Source: Campylobacter concisus (GTDB lineage: Bacteria > Campylobacterota > Campylobacteria > Campylobacterales > Campylobacteraceae). From it: a DNA stretch of 64,000 nt. Of this stretch, positions 24,966 to 34,613 are shown in pieces. The notes beneath the pieces were generated by a model. That model worked only from the letters and a program-made list of their open reading frames with translations. It was not told the DNA's origin and searched no databases. The DNA lies in the NCBI RefSeq assembly GCF_003049085.1, contig NZ_PIQX01000002.1, positions 1-64,000 of the forward strand. The letters are read 5' to 3'. Every line of letters begins with the position of its first letter. Within the stretch, counting starts at the first letter, position 1. The position numbers and the translations under genes were made by a program.

Positions 24966-26150
24966 TTAGCCCTTGGATTTTATTTTCTCTAGCCACTCAT
25001 TTAGCGTTTTTTCAAAGCCTATGCCCTTGCTTTTGTAAAAAACGAGCGGTTTTTCTAAATATTTTTGCTCGACCCAGCCGCCAAAATCATGCGGATAAAG
25101 GTAGTCTTTGCTCTCTTTTGTGTGATTTTTTAGATATGGCGGGATCTTTAAAATTTCTTCGCTTTGCACGTATCTTAGAGCGGCATTTATCGCGTTGTAG
25201 CTGGAGTTTGACTTTGGCGAGCTAGCTAGATAGATAGCACACTGAGCCAGTATGATCCTAGCCTCTGGAAAGCCTATCTCTTTTACCGCGCTTAGCGTAC
25301 TTGCGGCTAAATTTAGCGCATTTGGGTTTGCGTTGCCGATGTCTTCGCTGGCAAATATCGCCATCCTTCTAGCGATGAAGTCCGCACTCTCGCCAGAGTC
25401 TATGAGCCTTGCGAGATAGTAGATAACGGCGTTTTCGTCGCTTCCACGCATACTTTTTATAAAAGCGCTTGCTAGCTCGTAGTGCGTGTCATCCTCTTTT
25501 GCCCCCTCTTTTAGGGCGTTTTGGCGAAGTATTTTTAAATTTTCTAAGCTCACATTTTCATCAAGTGTGACGGCAAATTCTAGTAAATTTAGCATGGCTC
25601 TTGCGTCGCCGCCACTACTTTTAAAAAGATATTCCTTTGCCTCCTCGTCTATGCTAAATGAAATTTGCTCTCTTATATTGTCAAGAAGCTCCTCAAAATC
25701 GCTACTGCTAAGCGGTCTAAACTCAAAGAGCATCGAGCGGCTTCTGATACCTGAGCTTAGCGTGAAAAAGGGATTTTCGGTGCTAGCGCCGATAACTAGG
25801 GCCTTGTAGTTTTCCATGGGAATTAGCAGTGCTTCTTGTTGGGTTTTGCTTAGGCGGTGGATCTCGTCTATGAAAAAGAGTGGCTTGTTTAGGGCGTTTT
25901 CGTAGTTTTTTAAAATTTTGCGAAAGTCATCTATTTTTAAATTTCCGCCATCAAACTCGTAAAAGTCGTAGTTTGCCCCACTTGCTACTGCTCTTGCAAA
26001 GCTCGTCTTGCCACAGCCTGCTGGACCGTAAAATATAGAGTGCGGTAACTTGCTTGTGGCTATAAATTTTAAAAATGCCGCTTTAACCGCCTTTTGACCG
26101 CAAATTTCATCCAAATTTTTTGGCCTAAACATCAGTGCAAGTGAGTTCAA
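24966..26150 (-). CDS. rarA: Replication-associated recombination protein A (MgsA-like ATPase)
   Basis: A clamp-loader-like AAA+ ATPase acting at stalled replication forks. The 394 residues show Walker A (GPAGCGKTSFARA, about 42-54), Walker B (LFFIDEIHRLSKTQQEALL, about 92-110), sensor 1 (IGASTENPFFTLS), the arginine-finger region SRSMLFEFRPL, and the C-terminal RarA domains (GSDENAVIYYLARLIDSGE, then RRMAIFASEDIGNANP). I keep the TTG start at 26150, with AGGAG five bases before it. Ten bases separate it from the flavin-binding gene upstream, so they are co-transcribed. Confidence 0.95.
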   Translation of the reverse strand: MNSLALMFRPKNLDEICGQKAVKAAFLKFIATSKLPHSIFYGPAGCGKTSFARAVASGANYDFYEFDGGNLKIDDFRKILKNYENALNKPLFFIDEIHRLSKTQQEALLIPMENYKALVIGASTENPFFTLSSGIRSRSMLFEFRPLSSSDFEELLDNIREQISFSIDEEAKEYLFKSSGGDARAMLNLLEFAVTLDENVSLENLKILRQNALKEGAKEDDTHYELASAFIKSMRGSDENAVIYYLARLIDSGESADFIARRMAIFASEDIGNANPNALNLAASTLSAVKEIGFPEARIILAQCAIYLASSPKSNSSYNAINAALRYVQSEEILKIPPYLKNHTKESKDYLYPHDFGGWVEQKYLEKPLVFYKSKGIGFEKTLNEWLEKIKSKG

Positions 26151-26160
26151 ATTTACTCCT

Positions 26161-26688
26161 TTACTTTGCTGGTTTTGGCAAAATTTTGGCCTTTGCGCTA
26201 AGGCTCTCTATCTTTAGCTCGTAAATTTTCATGTTTTTTAGCCCATACTCGGCCGCTACGTCAAAGGTGCTCATCGCATAGGCGGTGTATTTCTGGCTGA
26301 GAATTTTTAAAATTTCATATCTTTTGGCTTCATCTTTCACTTCGTAAGCTCTTGTTTTTGTGATGGCACTTTTATATTCAGTCGTAAAAACCTTGCCACC
26401 AAGTGCCTTGCCGTCGTCTTTTATCGCCTCTAGCTCGCTATCATTTAGATGCGGGACTTTATTAAAGCTTACACAAACAAACTCCACTTTTCGTCCATCT
26501 TGAAGTAGTTTTGCCTTACAGCCAGCGGTAGCTCCGTGTATAAAAATGCTTTCACCAACTCTAACAGGCGAGATCGGTACGCTAAAAATTTCTCCCTCAT
26601 CATCCACGCATGAAATTACTGCATATTCGCATTCATCTATGATTTTTAGGCCATCTTCGCGGCTTAGCTCTCTATCTTTTCGTCTCAT
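26161..26688 (-). CDS. Pyridoxamine 5'-phosphate oxidase-related FMN-binding protein
   Basis: A 175-residue split-barrel flavoprotein of the 'nitroimidazole resistance/flavin-nucleotide-binding' group. It has MRRKDRELSREDGLKIID at the start, the YAVISCVDDEGEIFSVPISP strand pair, and the FIHGATAGCKAKLLQ segment that binds FMN phosphate in this family. Its substrate is unknown. It is cytoplasmic, without a signal peptide, and heads a two-gene unit with rarA. Confidence 0.82.
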   Translation of the reverse strand: MRRKDRELSREDGLKIIDECEYAVISCVDDEGEIFSVPISPVRVGESIFIHGATAGCKAKLLQDGRKVEFVCVSFNKVPHLNDSELEAIKDDGKALGGKVFTTEYKSAITKTRAYEVKDEAKRYEILKILSQKYTAYAMSTFDVAAEYGLKNMKIYELKIESLSAKAKILPKPAK

Positions 26689-26768
26689 TTTTTATCCTTT
26701 TTTTGAAAGAGCATTTTAAAATTTAAGTGCTTAAAGGCTAGTATAACGCAAAAATTTCAAGGAAAAAC

Positions 26769-27062
26769 ATGAAAAAAATAGCTATTTTTGCCATTTTACT
26801 TGGCGTAAATTTAGTCCATGCAAACGATGTTTGCAATGAATATATCAAGCAAAGTAGGCTCTATCTTGACGAGCTTTATGCCAAAGAGAGCAAGCGACTC
26901 GCAAATGATGAAAAGGCGTTAAGGCTTTTTGAGCTTAAATTTGATGAGTTTAAACAAAGACAAAGCGGCCAAGAAGCCATAATTTTGCAAAACAAAGATG
27001 AGAAATTTTGCAAAAGAAAGCTTGAAGAGACAAACAAACTTTTAAATGATCTAAAAAAATAG
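26769..27062 (+). CDS. Small exported hypothetical protein
   Basis: A 97-residue protein with a clear signal peptide (residues 1-18, ending VHA), followed by a charged, probably coiled-coil region (YAKESKRLANDEKALRLFE, ELKFDEFKQRQ). Two cysteines (DVC at about 22 and KFCKRK at about 83) could form one disulfide. The family is not recognised. It is transcribed alone and is convergent with ung, one base separating their stops. AAGGAAAA precedes the ATG. Confidence 0.7.
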   Translation: MKKIAIFAILLGVNLVHANDVCNEYIKQSRLYLDELYAKESKRLANDEKALRLFELKFDEFKQRQSGQEAIILQNKDEKFCKRKLEETNKLLNDLKK

Positions 27063-27063
27063 A

Positions 27064-27756
27064 TCAAATTTTTACGTTTAGATCCCAGTCTATTGGCGTT
27101 TTGCCATGGTTTGCTAGATAGATATTTGCCTTTGAAAAGTGTCGGCAGCCAAAAAATGCGCCACGAGCCAGTGGGCTTGGATGTGCTGCCTCTAAGATGA
27201 GGTGCTTGCTGGCGTCAATGAGCGGTGCTTTGGCTCTAGCTGGATTGCCCCAAAGCATAAAAACTACTTTTTGTAAATTTTGGCTAACTTTTTTTATTAC
27301 AGCGTCAGTAAAGCCCTGCCAGCCAAAGCTTGCATGAGAATTTGCCACTCCAGCGCTAACGCTTAAAGTTGAGTTTAGTAGTAGCACGCCTTGCTTTGCC
27401 CACTTTGTGAGATCGCCGCTATTTGGCTCTTTTATGCCAAGATCAGCGTAAATTTCTTTATATATATTCACAAGACTTGGCGGGACTTTTACGCCATTTG
27501 GTACCGAAAAGCTTAGCCCCATGGCTTGATTTGCACCGTGGTATGGATCTTGGCCTAGGATGACGACTTTGACAGAGTGAAAAGGCGTTAGATTAAATGC
27601 ATTAAATATAAGCACACTTGGTGGATAGACGACGCCAGCACTCTTTGCTTTTAAGAAATTTTCTTTAATGCGAGCGAAATTTTCACTCAAAAGCTCATCT
27701 TTTAGCACCTCTTTCCAGCTTGGCTCGATCTTTACATCGTCTAAATTTATTTGCAT
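27064..27756 (-). CDS. ung: Uracil-DNA glycosylase, family 1
   Basis: Ung excises uracil from DNA in base excision repair. The 230 residues contain the catalytic water-activating motif VVILGQDPYHG, the LLLNSTLSVSAG segment, VVFMLWGNPARAK and the minor-groove loop AHPSPLARGAFFGCRHFS. Length fits the family. The gene opposes the deacylase gene upstream, with about 65 bases between them. Confidence 0.97.
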   Translation of the reverse strand: MQINLDDVKIEPSWKEVLKDELLSENFARIKENFLKAKSAGVVYPPSVLIFNAFNLTPFHSVKVVILGQDPYHGANQAMGLSFSVPNGVKVPPSLVNIYKEIYADLGIKEPNSGDLTKWAKQGVLLLNSTLSVSAGVANSHASFGWQGFTDAVIKKVSQNLQKVVFMLWGNPARAKAPLIDASKHLILEAAHPSPLARGAFFGCRHFSKANIYLANHGKTPIDWDLNVKI

Positions 27757-27820
27757 TTTCCTGCCCTTTTTTGGTTTTAGCGGTATAATTTTAACTAAAA
27801 TTTATACAAAGGAAAGAGCT

Positions 27821-28387
27821 GTGTCTGAGCAAATTTTTAATAAGATCTATGAGCTTCTTAGTAAGAATGAAGCCAAATTTAAAGTCCTAAATCATGAGAG
27901 TGCGACCACTTCAGAAGAGGTAGCAAAACTTAGGGGAACAAAGATGAGTCAAGGCGCAAAGGCTCTGGTTTGCTCTATTAAAGGGGTGGATGAGGAGAAA
28001 TTTAGGCAAATTTTTAAAGATGAAAATGTGCTAAATGATTATTTGCTAAGCGATGAAAAGCCAGCGATGAAGGCTGGTAAAGCTTATATTTTGGCTATTT
28101 TGCCAGCCGATATGCAAGCAAATCTTGATAGCTTGACACAAAAATTTGACGGCAAAAGAGCAAGCCTAGCTAGTCCAGATGAAGTTTTGGCATTGGCAGA
28201 TTGTGTTTTTGGTTCAGTGCCACCATTTAGCTTTCATAAAAATTTACACATCGTAGTTGATGAAAGGTTGCTACAAAGAAACGATGAGATCGCATTTAAT
28301 GCTGGACTACTTGATAGATCGATCATTTTAAATACAAAAGATTATACAAAGATAGTGCGACCAACGCTAATAAATTTTGCAGAATGA
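27821..28387 (+). CDS. YbaK/EbsC-type aminoacyl-tRNA deacylase
   Basis: The 188-residue protein has the ProRS-insertion-like editing fold: LNHESATTSEEVAKLRGTK, then SQGAKALVCSIKG, and the conserved C-terminal GSVPPFSF and GLLDRSIILNTKDY. Such proteins hydrolyse mischarged tRNAs such as Ala-tRNA-Pro or Cys-tRNA-Pro. I place the start at GTG 27821, preceded by AAGGAAAGAG, rather than the longer frame to 27668, which overlaps ung. The exact tRNA substrate is not clear from the sequence. Confidence 0.82.
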   Translation: MSEQIFNKIYELLSKNEAKFKVLNHESATTSEEVAKLRGTKMSQGAKALVCSIKGVDEEKFRQIFKDENVLNDYLLSDEKPAMKAGKAYILAILPADMQANLDSLTQKFDGKRASLASPDEVLALADCVFGSVPPFSFHKNLHIVVDERLLQRNDEIAFNAGLLDRSIILNTKDYTKIVRPTLINFAE

Positions 28388-28390
28388 AAA

Positions 28391-28418
28391 AGTGCTAGGC
28401 TAACCACTTCCTAGCACT
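28391..28418 (+). terminator. Hairpin after the YbaK-type gene
   Basis: AGTGCTAGG and CCTAGCACT form a perfect 9-bp stem with a 10-nt loop, three bases past the stop. The downstream sequence (AAATATTGT) is only moderately T-rich. The rest of 28419-28737 is very AT-rich and holds no gene; it must contain the thrS promoter. Confidence 0.5.
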
Positions 28419-28737
28419 AAATATTGTCGGGAGAAAAATGAATTTAAATAATGCAAAGACGAGAAATTGCTAAATTCATTTCAAGAACAAATATTATCAG
28501 GCATAATCTTAAAATATAATAAATTATATAAATAAAAAGCTTTAAATTTAGGGATTTACATATTTAAATATAAATATATATATTTTATAAATAAATTTAT
28601 AGATCAAAGCTTGTGGATTTAAAAAGAATTTATAAAAATTTGCTTAGCAAATATTAAGTTTAGCTTAAAGCCCATTTTGATAAAATCCTTAATCGTTCTT
28701 TTATCGTAAAAAAGACAATTTGATATAAGGAAAAACA

Positions 28738-30558
28738 ATGAGCGATATCATCGCATACAAACTAAATGGCGAAATAGTCGATACCCAAAGTATCGCAGGG
28801 CGTGAGAATAGTGCTGAGCCTATCTATTTTGACAACTCAAAAGAGGCACTACACGTTATCAGACACTCCTGTGCGCACCTAATGGCACAAGCTATCAAAT
28901 CACTCTATCCAAAGGCGAAATTCTTTGTCGGACCAAACGTAGAAGATGGATTTTATTATGATTTTAGAGTTGATGATGAGGGTACGAAGCTAGGCGAGAG
29001 CGATCTAGCTGCGATCGAAGAAAAAATGAAAGAGCTTGCTGAGAAGAAAATTGATATCATCAAAACTTGCTCAACCAAAGCTAATATGAGCGATAAATTT
29101 AAAGACGACGACCTAAAACAAGAGGTCTTAAAAAGAATTCCAGATGGCGAAGTGAGCAGCTACGCGCAAGGTGATTTTGAAGACCTTTGCCGCGGACCAC
29201 ATGTGCCAAATACTAAATTTTTAAAATTTTTCAAGCTTACACGCGTGGCTGGGGCTTATCTTGGAGGCGATGAGAGCCGTGAGATGCTAACTAGAATTTA
29301 TGGCACAGCTTATGCAGATAAAGAGAGCTTAAAAGAGCACATCCGAATCATCGAAGAGGCCAAAAAGCGTGACCACAGAAAGCTTGGCACCGAGATGAAA
29401 CTATTTACTTTTGATGAAGAAGTGGGCGGTGGTTTGCCGATATGGCTGCCAAACGGCGGACGCTTGAGATCAAAACTAGAGCAAATTTTATACAAAGCTC
29501 ACCGCGACCGCGGCTACGAGCCAGTGCGTGGGCCTGAGCTTTTAAAGGCCGACGTGTGGAGAAGAAGCGGTCACTACGCAAACTACAAAGAAAATATGTA
29601 CTTTACGACGATCGACGAGACAGAGTACGGCATTAAGCCGATGAACTGCGTTGGTCATATCAAAGTTTATCAAAGTGATATCAGGTCTTACCGCGACTTG
29701 CCGCTTAAATTTTTCGAATACGGCGTCGTACATCGCCATGAAAAAAGTGGCGTTTTACATGGACTTTTTAGAGTTCGCGAATTTGCCCAGGATGACTCAC
29801 ATATCTTTTGTATGCCAAGTCAAATCAAAGAAAATATCCTAGAAATTTTAAAATTTGCTGGCACGATAATGGAAAATTTTGGCTTTCACTACGAGATGGA
29901 GATTTCGACCAAGCCTGCAAAAGCGATCGGTGGGGACGAAATTTGGGAAACTGCTACAAAAGCGCTAAAAGAAGCGCTTGATGAAAATGGCTTTAAATAT
30001 GGCATCGACGAGGGCGGTGGCGCATTTTATGGTCCAAAGATCGACATTAAGATAACTGACGCGCTTAAGAGAAAGTGGCAATGCGGCACGATCCAGGTCG
30101 ATTTTAACCTGCCTGAGCGCTTTGATCTGGGCTACATCGACGCAAATAACGAAAGACAACGCCCTGTAATGCTTCACAGAGCACTGCTTGGCAGTTTTGA
30201 GAGATTCATAGGAATTTTACTTGAGCACACTGCTGGTGAGCTACCATTTTTTATCGCTCCTACGCAAGTCGTCATTGTACCTATTAGCGACGCACATTTA
30301 GATTACGCAAAAGAAATTTCACGTGAGCTAAGAAAGATCAACGTCGATAGCGAGATCGCAAGTAAAAATGAGAGTTTAAATAAGAGAATAAGAACGGCTG
30401 AAAAACAAAGGGTGCCTATGATAGTCGTGCTAGGAGACAACGAAGTAGCGAACAAGAGCGTTGCGTTGCGCGATAGACAGGCTAGGATGCAGAGCGATAT
30501 GAGCTTGGCGGAATTTATAAATTTAACGAAGGAGAAACTTAGTGAGGTACATTTTTGA
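28738..30558 (+). CDS. thrS: Threonyl-tRNA synthetase, short N-terminus
   Basis: The class II enzyme charges tRNA-Thr. Of 606 residues, only about 40 precede the editing-domain motif [13 protein letters not shown], so the TGS domain of the 640-residue enzymes is missing or rudimentary, as I recall for Campylobacter and Helicobacter. The catalytic core shows the zinc cysteine in [12 protein letters not shown], motif 2 around [20 protein letters not shown], the ATP segment [16 protein letters not shown], motif 3 at [15 protein letters not shown], and the anticodon-binding domain after that. The infC gene overlaps its stop. Confidence 0.97.
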   Translation: MSDIIAYKLNGEIVDTQSIAGRENSAEPIYFDNSKEALHVIRHSCAHLMAQAIKSLYPKAKFFVGPNVEDGFYYDFRVDDEGTKLGESDLAAIEEKMKELAEKKIDIIKTCSTKANMSDKFKDDDLKQEVLKRIPDGEVSSYAQGDFEDLCRGPHVPNTKFLKFFKLTRVAGAYLGGDESREMLTRIYGTAYADKESLKEHIRIIEEAKKRDHRKLGTEMKLFTFDEEVGGGLPIWLPNGGRLRSKLEQILYKAHRDRGYEPVRGPELLKADVWRRSGHYANYKENMYFTTIDETEYGIKPMNCVGHIKVYQSDIRSYRDLPLKFFEYGVVHRHEKSGVLHGLFRVREFAQDDSHIFCMPSQIKENILEILKFAGTIMENFGFHYEMEISTKPAKAIGGDEIWETATKALKEALDENGFKYGIDEGGGAFYGPKIDIKITDALKRKWQCGTIQVDFNLPERFDLGYIDANNERQRPVMLHRALLGSFERFIGILLEHTAGELPFFIAPTQVVIVPISDAHLDYAKEISRELRKINVDSEIASKNESLNKRIRTAEKQRVPMIVVLGDNEVANKSVALRDRQARMQSDMSLAEFINLTKEKLSEVHF

Positions 30559-31073
30559 GTAAGGAAAATGAAGTATTGCTCAATGAGGACATAAGGGCGA
30601 GAGAGGTAAGATGTGTAGGGGATGATGGCACAGCATACGGTGTCATCTCAAGAGAAGAGGCTTTAGAGATCTCAAATAAGCTTGGGCTTGATCTAGTGCT
30701 TATAGCGCCAGATGCGAAACCACCAGTTTGCAAGATAATGGACTATGGTAAATTCCGCTATCAGCAAGAGAAAAAGCAAAAAGAGGCTAAGAAAAAGCAA
30801 AAAACCATCGAGATAAAAGAGATAAAACTCTCTGTCAAGATCGCCCAAAACGATATAAACTACAAGGTTAAACACGCAAGCGAGTTTTTGCAAGATGGCA
30901 AACACGTTAAATTTCGTGTATTTTTAAAGGGTCGCGAGATGAGCACTCCAGAAGCTGGCGTAGCTATGCTTGAGAAGGTCTGGGAGATGATCAAAGATGA
31001 AGCTGACCGCGACAAAGAGCCTATAATAGAAGGTCGTTATGTAAATATGCTTGTAACTCCAAAAAAGGGTTAA
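30555..31073 (+). CDS. infC: Translation initiation factor IF-3
   Basis: IF-3 keeps subunits apart and checks the start codon. The 172 residues have the N domain ([30 protein letters not shown]) and the C domain ([32 protein letters not shown]). It begins with TTG in a 4-base overlap (TTGA) with the thrS stop. infC genes classically use weak starts so that IF-3 can repress its own translation; that this TTG does so is inference. The rpmI-rplT pair, usually next in other bacteria, is 14 kb away. Confidence 0.97.
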   Translation: MSKENEVLLNEDIRAREVRCVGDDGTAYGVISREEALEISNKLGLDLVLIAPDAKPPVCKIMDYGKFRYQQEKKQKEAKKKQKTIEIKEIKLSVKIAQNDINYKVKHASEFLQDGKHVKFRVFLKGREMSTPEAGVAMLEKVWEMIKDEADRDKEPIIEGRYVNMLVTPKKG

Positions 31074-31081
31074 ATTTTTAC

Positions 31082-31109
31082 AAAGAGCAGGCTAGGGCTT
31101 GCTCTTTTT
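31082..31109 (+). terminator. Terminator after infC
   Basis: AAAGAGCA and TGCTCTTT pair around a 10-base loop nine bases past the infC stop and run into a TTTTT tract. Confidence 0.88.
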
Positions 31110-31786
31110 CATTAAATTTTTAATACAAAAACTCACAAATAACTATTTTCAAAAATTCTATCATTTTTATATCTGCTAAATTTACGCAAGGGCGTTTGCA
31201 GGGTTGATATACCTTATGGTTAAATTTGATAGGCAAAATTTGGATGTGGCTTAAATTTAGTAAATTTTGGTCTTTACTTGCTGGAATTTACCCGCTTTGT
31301 TATCGCTCGTATGGATGTTGTGTTGAAAATATTTCTTGTGAGCTTACAAAATTTTAGTGCTTGCGTGAGTATTTTTAAGCTAAATTTTGCCTAATATCTA
31401 GCTAAATTTGGCAATGGGATATCGCTTTAATAATACTTTTTTACAAAAAGCTTTGACTACTCTTGGTTTTATGTGGCGACCAAATTTGACGATAAATTTG
31501 CTTGTTCATGGATTAAATGGAGCAAATTTTAATTTTTGCTTACTAGAATTTGCTTCATCCTTTTTCTGCAAACCATTACATGGACCGCTTTGCTGAAATT
31601 TGGCTAGGTAAGGGTAATCTGTTAGAGTAAATTTGATAACTTCTTGTGAATTTGTAAGTTTATGGTACTTATGCTTAGCATTTTAAGCTAAATTTCGCCT
31701 AGTAGCTGTATAAATTTGCTAAAAAATTCGCTTGTTTGTAGTTTAAATTTATAAAAGAGAATTTAGGCTGGGTGAGCATCAATTTA
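31110..31786. other. Gene-poor stretch
   Basis: No intact gene was found. A minus-strand frame (roughly 31390-31680) is open for about 60 codons, then one TGA, then about 33 more, reading for example VIKFTLTDYPYLAKFQQSG, which may be another relic in the same direction as the SUKH remnant next to it. It lacks a start codon and its lysine/phenylalanine bias could also come from AT-rich noncoding DNA. Confidence 0.35.
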
Positions 31787-32219
31787 CTAAATTTTATAAG
31801 CCATTTCTTGGTAAAAATCAAATGTCCTATAATCTACTTGGATAAAATTTAGTGTTTGCTCATTCTCTACCAGAACTTCTTCATTTTGCCTTGCTATATC
31901 GATGCCAGCTAACACTATAAAATTTCTCGCTCGCAACGCGCTTGCTACAAATTTCTTCATCTTTAAACAGCCACACATAAACAAACATACCACTCGTGCA
32001 ATCAAGCAAAAGCATCCATGGCAAAAACTTTCAAATTTGTTGCACAAACCTCGCCACTCCACCATTTGCCGCCGTATCAGCTTCTTTTAGCAAAATTTCT
32101 ATTAAATGCTCTAAAAAAAGTGGTATGCTCGCCACCCTAGTGAAATTTAGCCAAGCTTCAGATCCACATCCGCCACACCAACAAAAATTTGTCAAAATGA
32201 ACACCGCATAATGCTTCAA
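31787..32219 (-). pseudogene. Degraded SUKH (SMI1/KNR4) immunity-like gene
   Basis: All three minus-strand frames are needed to recover a protein parallel to the intact one at 33856-34440. In order they read YGGKWWSGEVCATNLKVFAM (intact copy GGKWWQGEARPANLIVFAV), then in another frame WMLLLDCTSGMFVYVWL and DEEICSKRVAS (intact WIFLLDCTSG-VYAWL and DEELCSRCVAS), then LNFIQVDYRTFDFYQEMA (intact LNFVQADDVALSFWQEMA). At least two frameshifts separate these pieces. It is a decayed paralogue, not a spurious frame. The promoter end near 32219 has no clear ribosome site. Confidence 0.8.
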
Positions 32220-32309
32220 TTAGCGTAAATTTTAATAGTTTGTCAGTAAAATTTGCCATACGAAAGGCAAATTCTTTTTTAACTAAAAGCCTAAAACTAT
32301 TCCATATTG

Positions 32310-32340
32310 ATTTACGTCCAAATTTAACTTGGACGTAAAT
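32310..32340 (-). terminator. Strong hairpin after gdhA
   Basis: ATTTACGTCCAA and TTGGACGTAAAT form a perfect 12-bp stem with a 7-nt loop about 26 bases past the gdhA stop. There is no T tract, so it may stabilise the 3' end as well as end transcription. Confidence 0.55.
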
Positions 32341-32366
32341 TTATAGAGCTAAGAGCAAAATCAGCC

Positions 32367-33725
32367 CTACACATATCCCTGATCTATCATAGCATCGGCC
32401 ACTTTTCTAAAGCCCGCGATATTTGAGCCAAGCACCAGATTTCCCTCGTCGCCAAACTCCTTGCTAGTCTCGTAGCTAAGCTCGAAGATATGATTCATGA
32501 TGCCGTGCAGTCTGTGATCGACCTCCTCAAAGCTCCACGAAGTCATGCCAGCATTTTGCATCATCTCAAGGCCGCTTGTGCCCACGCCGCCCGCGTTTGC
32601 CGCCTTTGCCGGAGCAAAGTAAAAATCATTTTGCGCTAGCATGAAATTTATCGCATCAAGCGTGCTTGGCATATTTGCTCCCTCAGCCACGAAGCGACAG
32701 CCGTTAGTGTAGAGCGTCTTGATGTCGGCTAGATGCAGCTCGTTTTGCGTCGCGCACGGAAACGCTCCGTCGCACGGCACGTCCCACACGCCGTTTCTGC
32801 CCTCTTTGTACTCGCTTACGCTTACGTATTTTGCGTTCGGTCTAAATTTGACGTATTCGCTAAGGCGCGCGCGTTTTACTTCTTTTAGCTCTTTAAGCAC
32901 CGCTAGATCGATGCCCTCTGCGTCGTAAACGTATCCGTTTGAATCAGAAACCGTGATAGGCAGAGCGCCTACTTGATAGAGCTTTTCTACCGTGTAGATG
33001 GCGACGTTTCCGCTACCGCTTATGCTGCATTTTTTGCCCTCGAGGGCAAGGCCCGCTTTTTGCAGCATGTTTTGCGTGAAATATACCAGCCCGTATCCGG
33101 TCGCCTCCGTGCGCGCTAGGCTGCCGCCCCAGTTTAGGCCTTTGCCCGTGAGTATACCGTCAAATCTGCCCGTGAGTTTTTTATACTGCCCAAACATATA
33201 GCCGATCTCGCGCGCGCCCACGCCGATGTCGCCTGCGGGCACGTCTACGGTGTTGCCGATGTGGCGGTAAAGCTCGCTCATAAACGCTTGGCAAAAGCGC
33301 ATTATCTCGCCTTCGCTCTTGCCCTTTGGATCAAAGGTGCTGCCGCCTTTTGCACCGCCGATATTTACGCCAGTGAGCGAGTTTTTGAAAATTTGCTCAA
33401 ATCCAAGAAATTTTAGCACACCAAGATCGACGCTTGGGTGGAGCCTTAGACCGCCTTTGTATGGGCCAACGGCTGAGTTAAACTGCACGCGGTAGCCGTT
33501 ATTTACCTTTGGTCTGCCATCATCGCCTGTGTATGTCACGCGAAAGATCACCGTGCGCTCAGGGATGACGATGCGCTCTAGGATCGCGTGTTTTTGGTAC
33601 TTGCTCTCTCTTTTGATAAGCGGCTCTAGGCTGTTTAAAACCTCAGTCGCAGCTTGGACAAAGACGCCTTGACCCGGGTTGGTCTTCTTTATCCACTCCA
33701 TCGTTTGTTCGATGTACTCGCTCAT
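32367..33725 (-). CDS. gdhA: NADP-type glutamate dehydrogenase
   Basis: GdhA makes glutamate from 2-oxoglutarate, ammonia and NADPH. The 452-residue hexameric type is shown by the catalytic segment KNSLTGVNIGGAKGGSTFDP, the GGLRLHPSVDLGVLKFLGFEQ region, the nucleotide-binding ISGSGNVAIYTVEKL, and EGANMPSTLDAI. The gene's middle (about 32700-33400) is visibly richer in G and C, with runs of GCG, GGC and CTC codons, than its neighbours and its own ends, suggesting a recombined segment. It stands between two SUKH-type genes and has GGAG-type ribosome site before its ATG. Confidence 0.97.
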   Translation of the reverse strand: MSEYIEQTMEWIKKTNPGQGVFVQAATEVLNSLEPLIKRESKYQKHAILERIVIPERTVIFRVTYTGDDGRPKVNNGYRVQFNSAVGPYKGGLRLHPSVDLGVLKFLGFEQIFKNSLTGVNIGGAKGGSTFDPKGKSEGEIMRFCQAFMSELYRHIGNTVDVPAGDIGVGAREIGYMFGQYKKLTGRFDGILTGKGLNWGGSLARTEATGYGLVYFTQNMLQKAGLALEGKKCSISGSGNVAIYTVEKLYQVGALPITVSDSNGYVYDAEGIDLAVLKELKEVKRARLSEYVKFRPNAKYVSVSEYKEGRNGVWDVPCDGAFPCATQNELHLADIKTLYTNGCRFVAEGANMPSTLDAINFMLAQNDFYFAPAKAANAGGVGTSGLEMMQNAGMTSWSFEEVDHRLHGIMNHIFELSYETSKEFGDEGNLVLGSNIAGFRKVADAMIDQGYV

Positions 33726-33855
33726 TTTTGCTCCTTTTTCCTTTTTTTGTAGTTAAATATTAGCTCGGCTATAAAAAATTTTTATTTAAAGATATTTTAA
33801 TATTTTTATTTTGGGCAATGAGTGTTACATATCGAAACTAAATTTATAAAATTTA

Positions 33856-34440
33856 CTAAATTTGCGCCATCTCTTGCCAAAAAGAAAGTGCTACGTCGTC
33901 TGCTTGGACAAAATTTAGGATATTCTGGACTGATGGCATGGCTTCATCGCTTAGCCTTGCTATATAGGTGCTGGCAAGCGCTATGAAAAATTTTTCAAAG
34001 TCACTCGCAACGCACCTGCTGCAAAGCTCCTCATCTTCAAGTAGCCACGCATAGACCGCACCACTCGTGCAATCAAGCAAAAATATCCAAGGATCACCCA
34101 CGGCAAAAACTATCAAATTTGCTGGGCGAGCTTCACCCTGCCACCATTTGCCACCAAACTCATCTGTGCTGTTTAGGCGCACTAGCTCGCTTGCATAGTC
34201 GCCTCTGGAGCCAAATTTGACATTGTAAATTTCAAAATTTCCAAGGTTAAATTTGCTTAAGAGCTTTGTAAATTTAGCTGGGAAAATTACGCCAAGAGCT
34301 TCTTGTGCGTTTTTAAGTGCTTGTGCGGTGGCTTTAACATCATTTTGAAGCAAGAGTCTCATGCCAGTCATACCCTCTTGCTCTAGTAGCAAGAAAATTT
34401 GATCTAATTTTTGAGCTATCTGGTTTAACTTTAAAAACAT
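33856..34440 (-). CDS. SUKH (SMI1/KNR4) family immunity-like protein
   Basis: The 194-residue protein has the SUKH fold's typical course: a helical start, then LGVIFPAKFTKLLSKFNLGN, a strand-rich middle with EFGGKWWQGE and LIVFAVGDPWIFLLDCTSG, and YAWLLEDEELCSRCVASDF before a helical tail. In bacteria such proteins usually neutralise contact-dependent or polymorphic toxins. No toxin gene is present in this window, so it may be an orphan immunity gene of the kind kept against neighbours' toxins. A decayed copy lies 1.6 kb away. AAAGGA precedes its ATG. Cell-wall-type SMI1 roles are an alternative. Confidence 0.75.
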   Translation of the reverse strand: MFLKLNQIAQKLDQIFLLLEQEGMTGMRLLLQNDVKATAQALKNAQEALGVIFPAKFTKLLSKFNLGNFEIYNVKFGSRGDYASELVRLNSTDEFGGKWWQGEARPANLIVFAVGDPWIFLLDCTSGAVYAWLLEDEELCSRCVASDFEKFFIALASTYIARLSDEAMPSVQNILNFVQADDVALSFWQEMAQI

Positions 34441-34613
34441 ATCAGTCCTTTAATCTGCTGGATTTTGGCAAATTTTATCAAATTTATTTCAGCGCGTTTT
34501 TAATTTGACCCATTTGTCGCCAAACTTAGACCACGATCTTCATAAATTTAAGAAGCTGGCATAGATAACTAAAAAACTAGCAATCACTAAATGTGAGATG
34601 TTAAGGAGGGCGA

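Noticed and set aside
31408-31596. Plus-strand 62-codon frame in the gene-poor stretch
   Set aside because: No ribosome site or recognisable composition; the minus strand has a longer relic-like reading.
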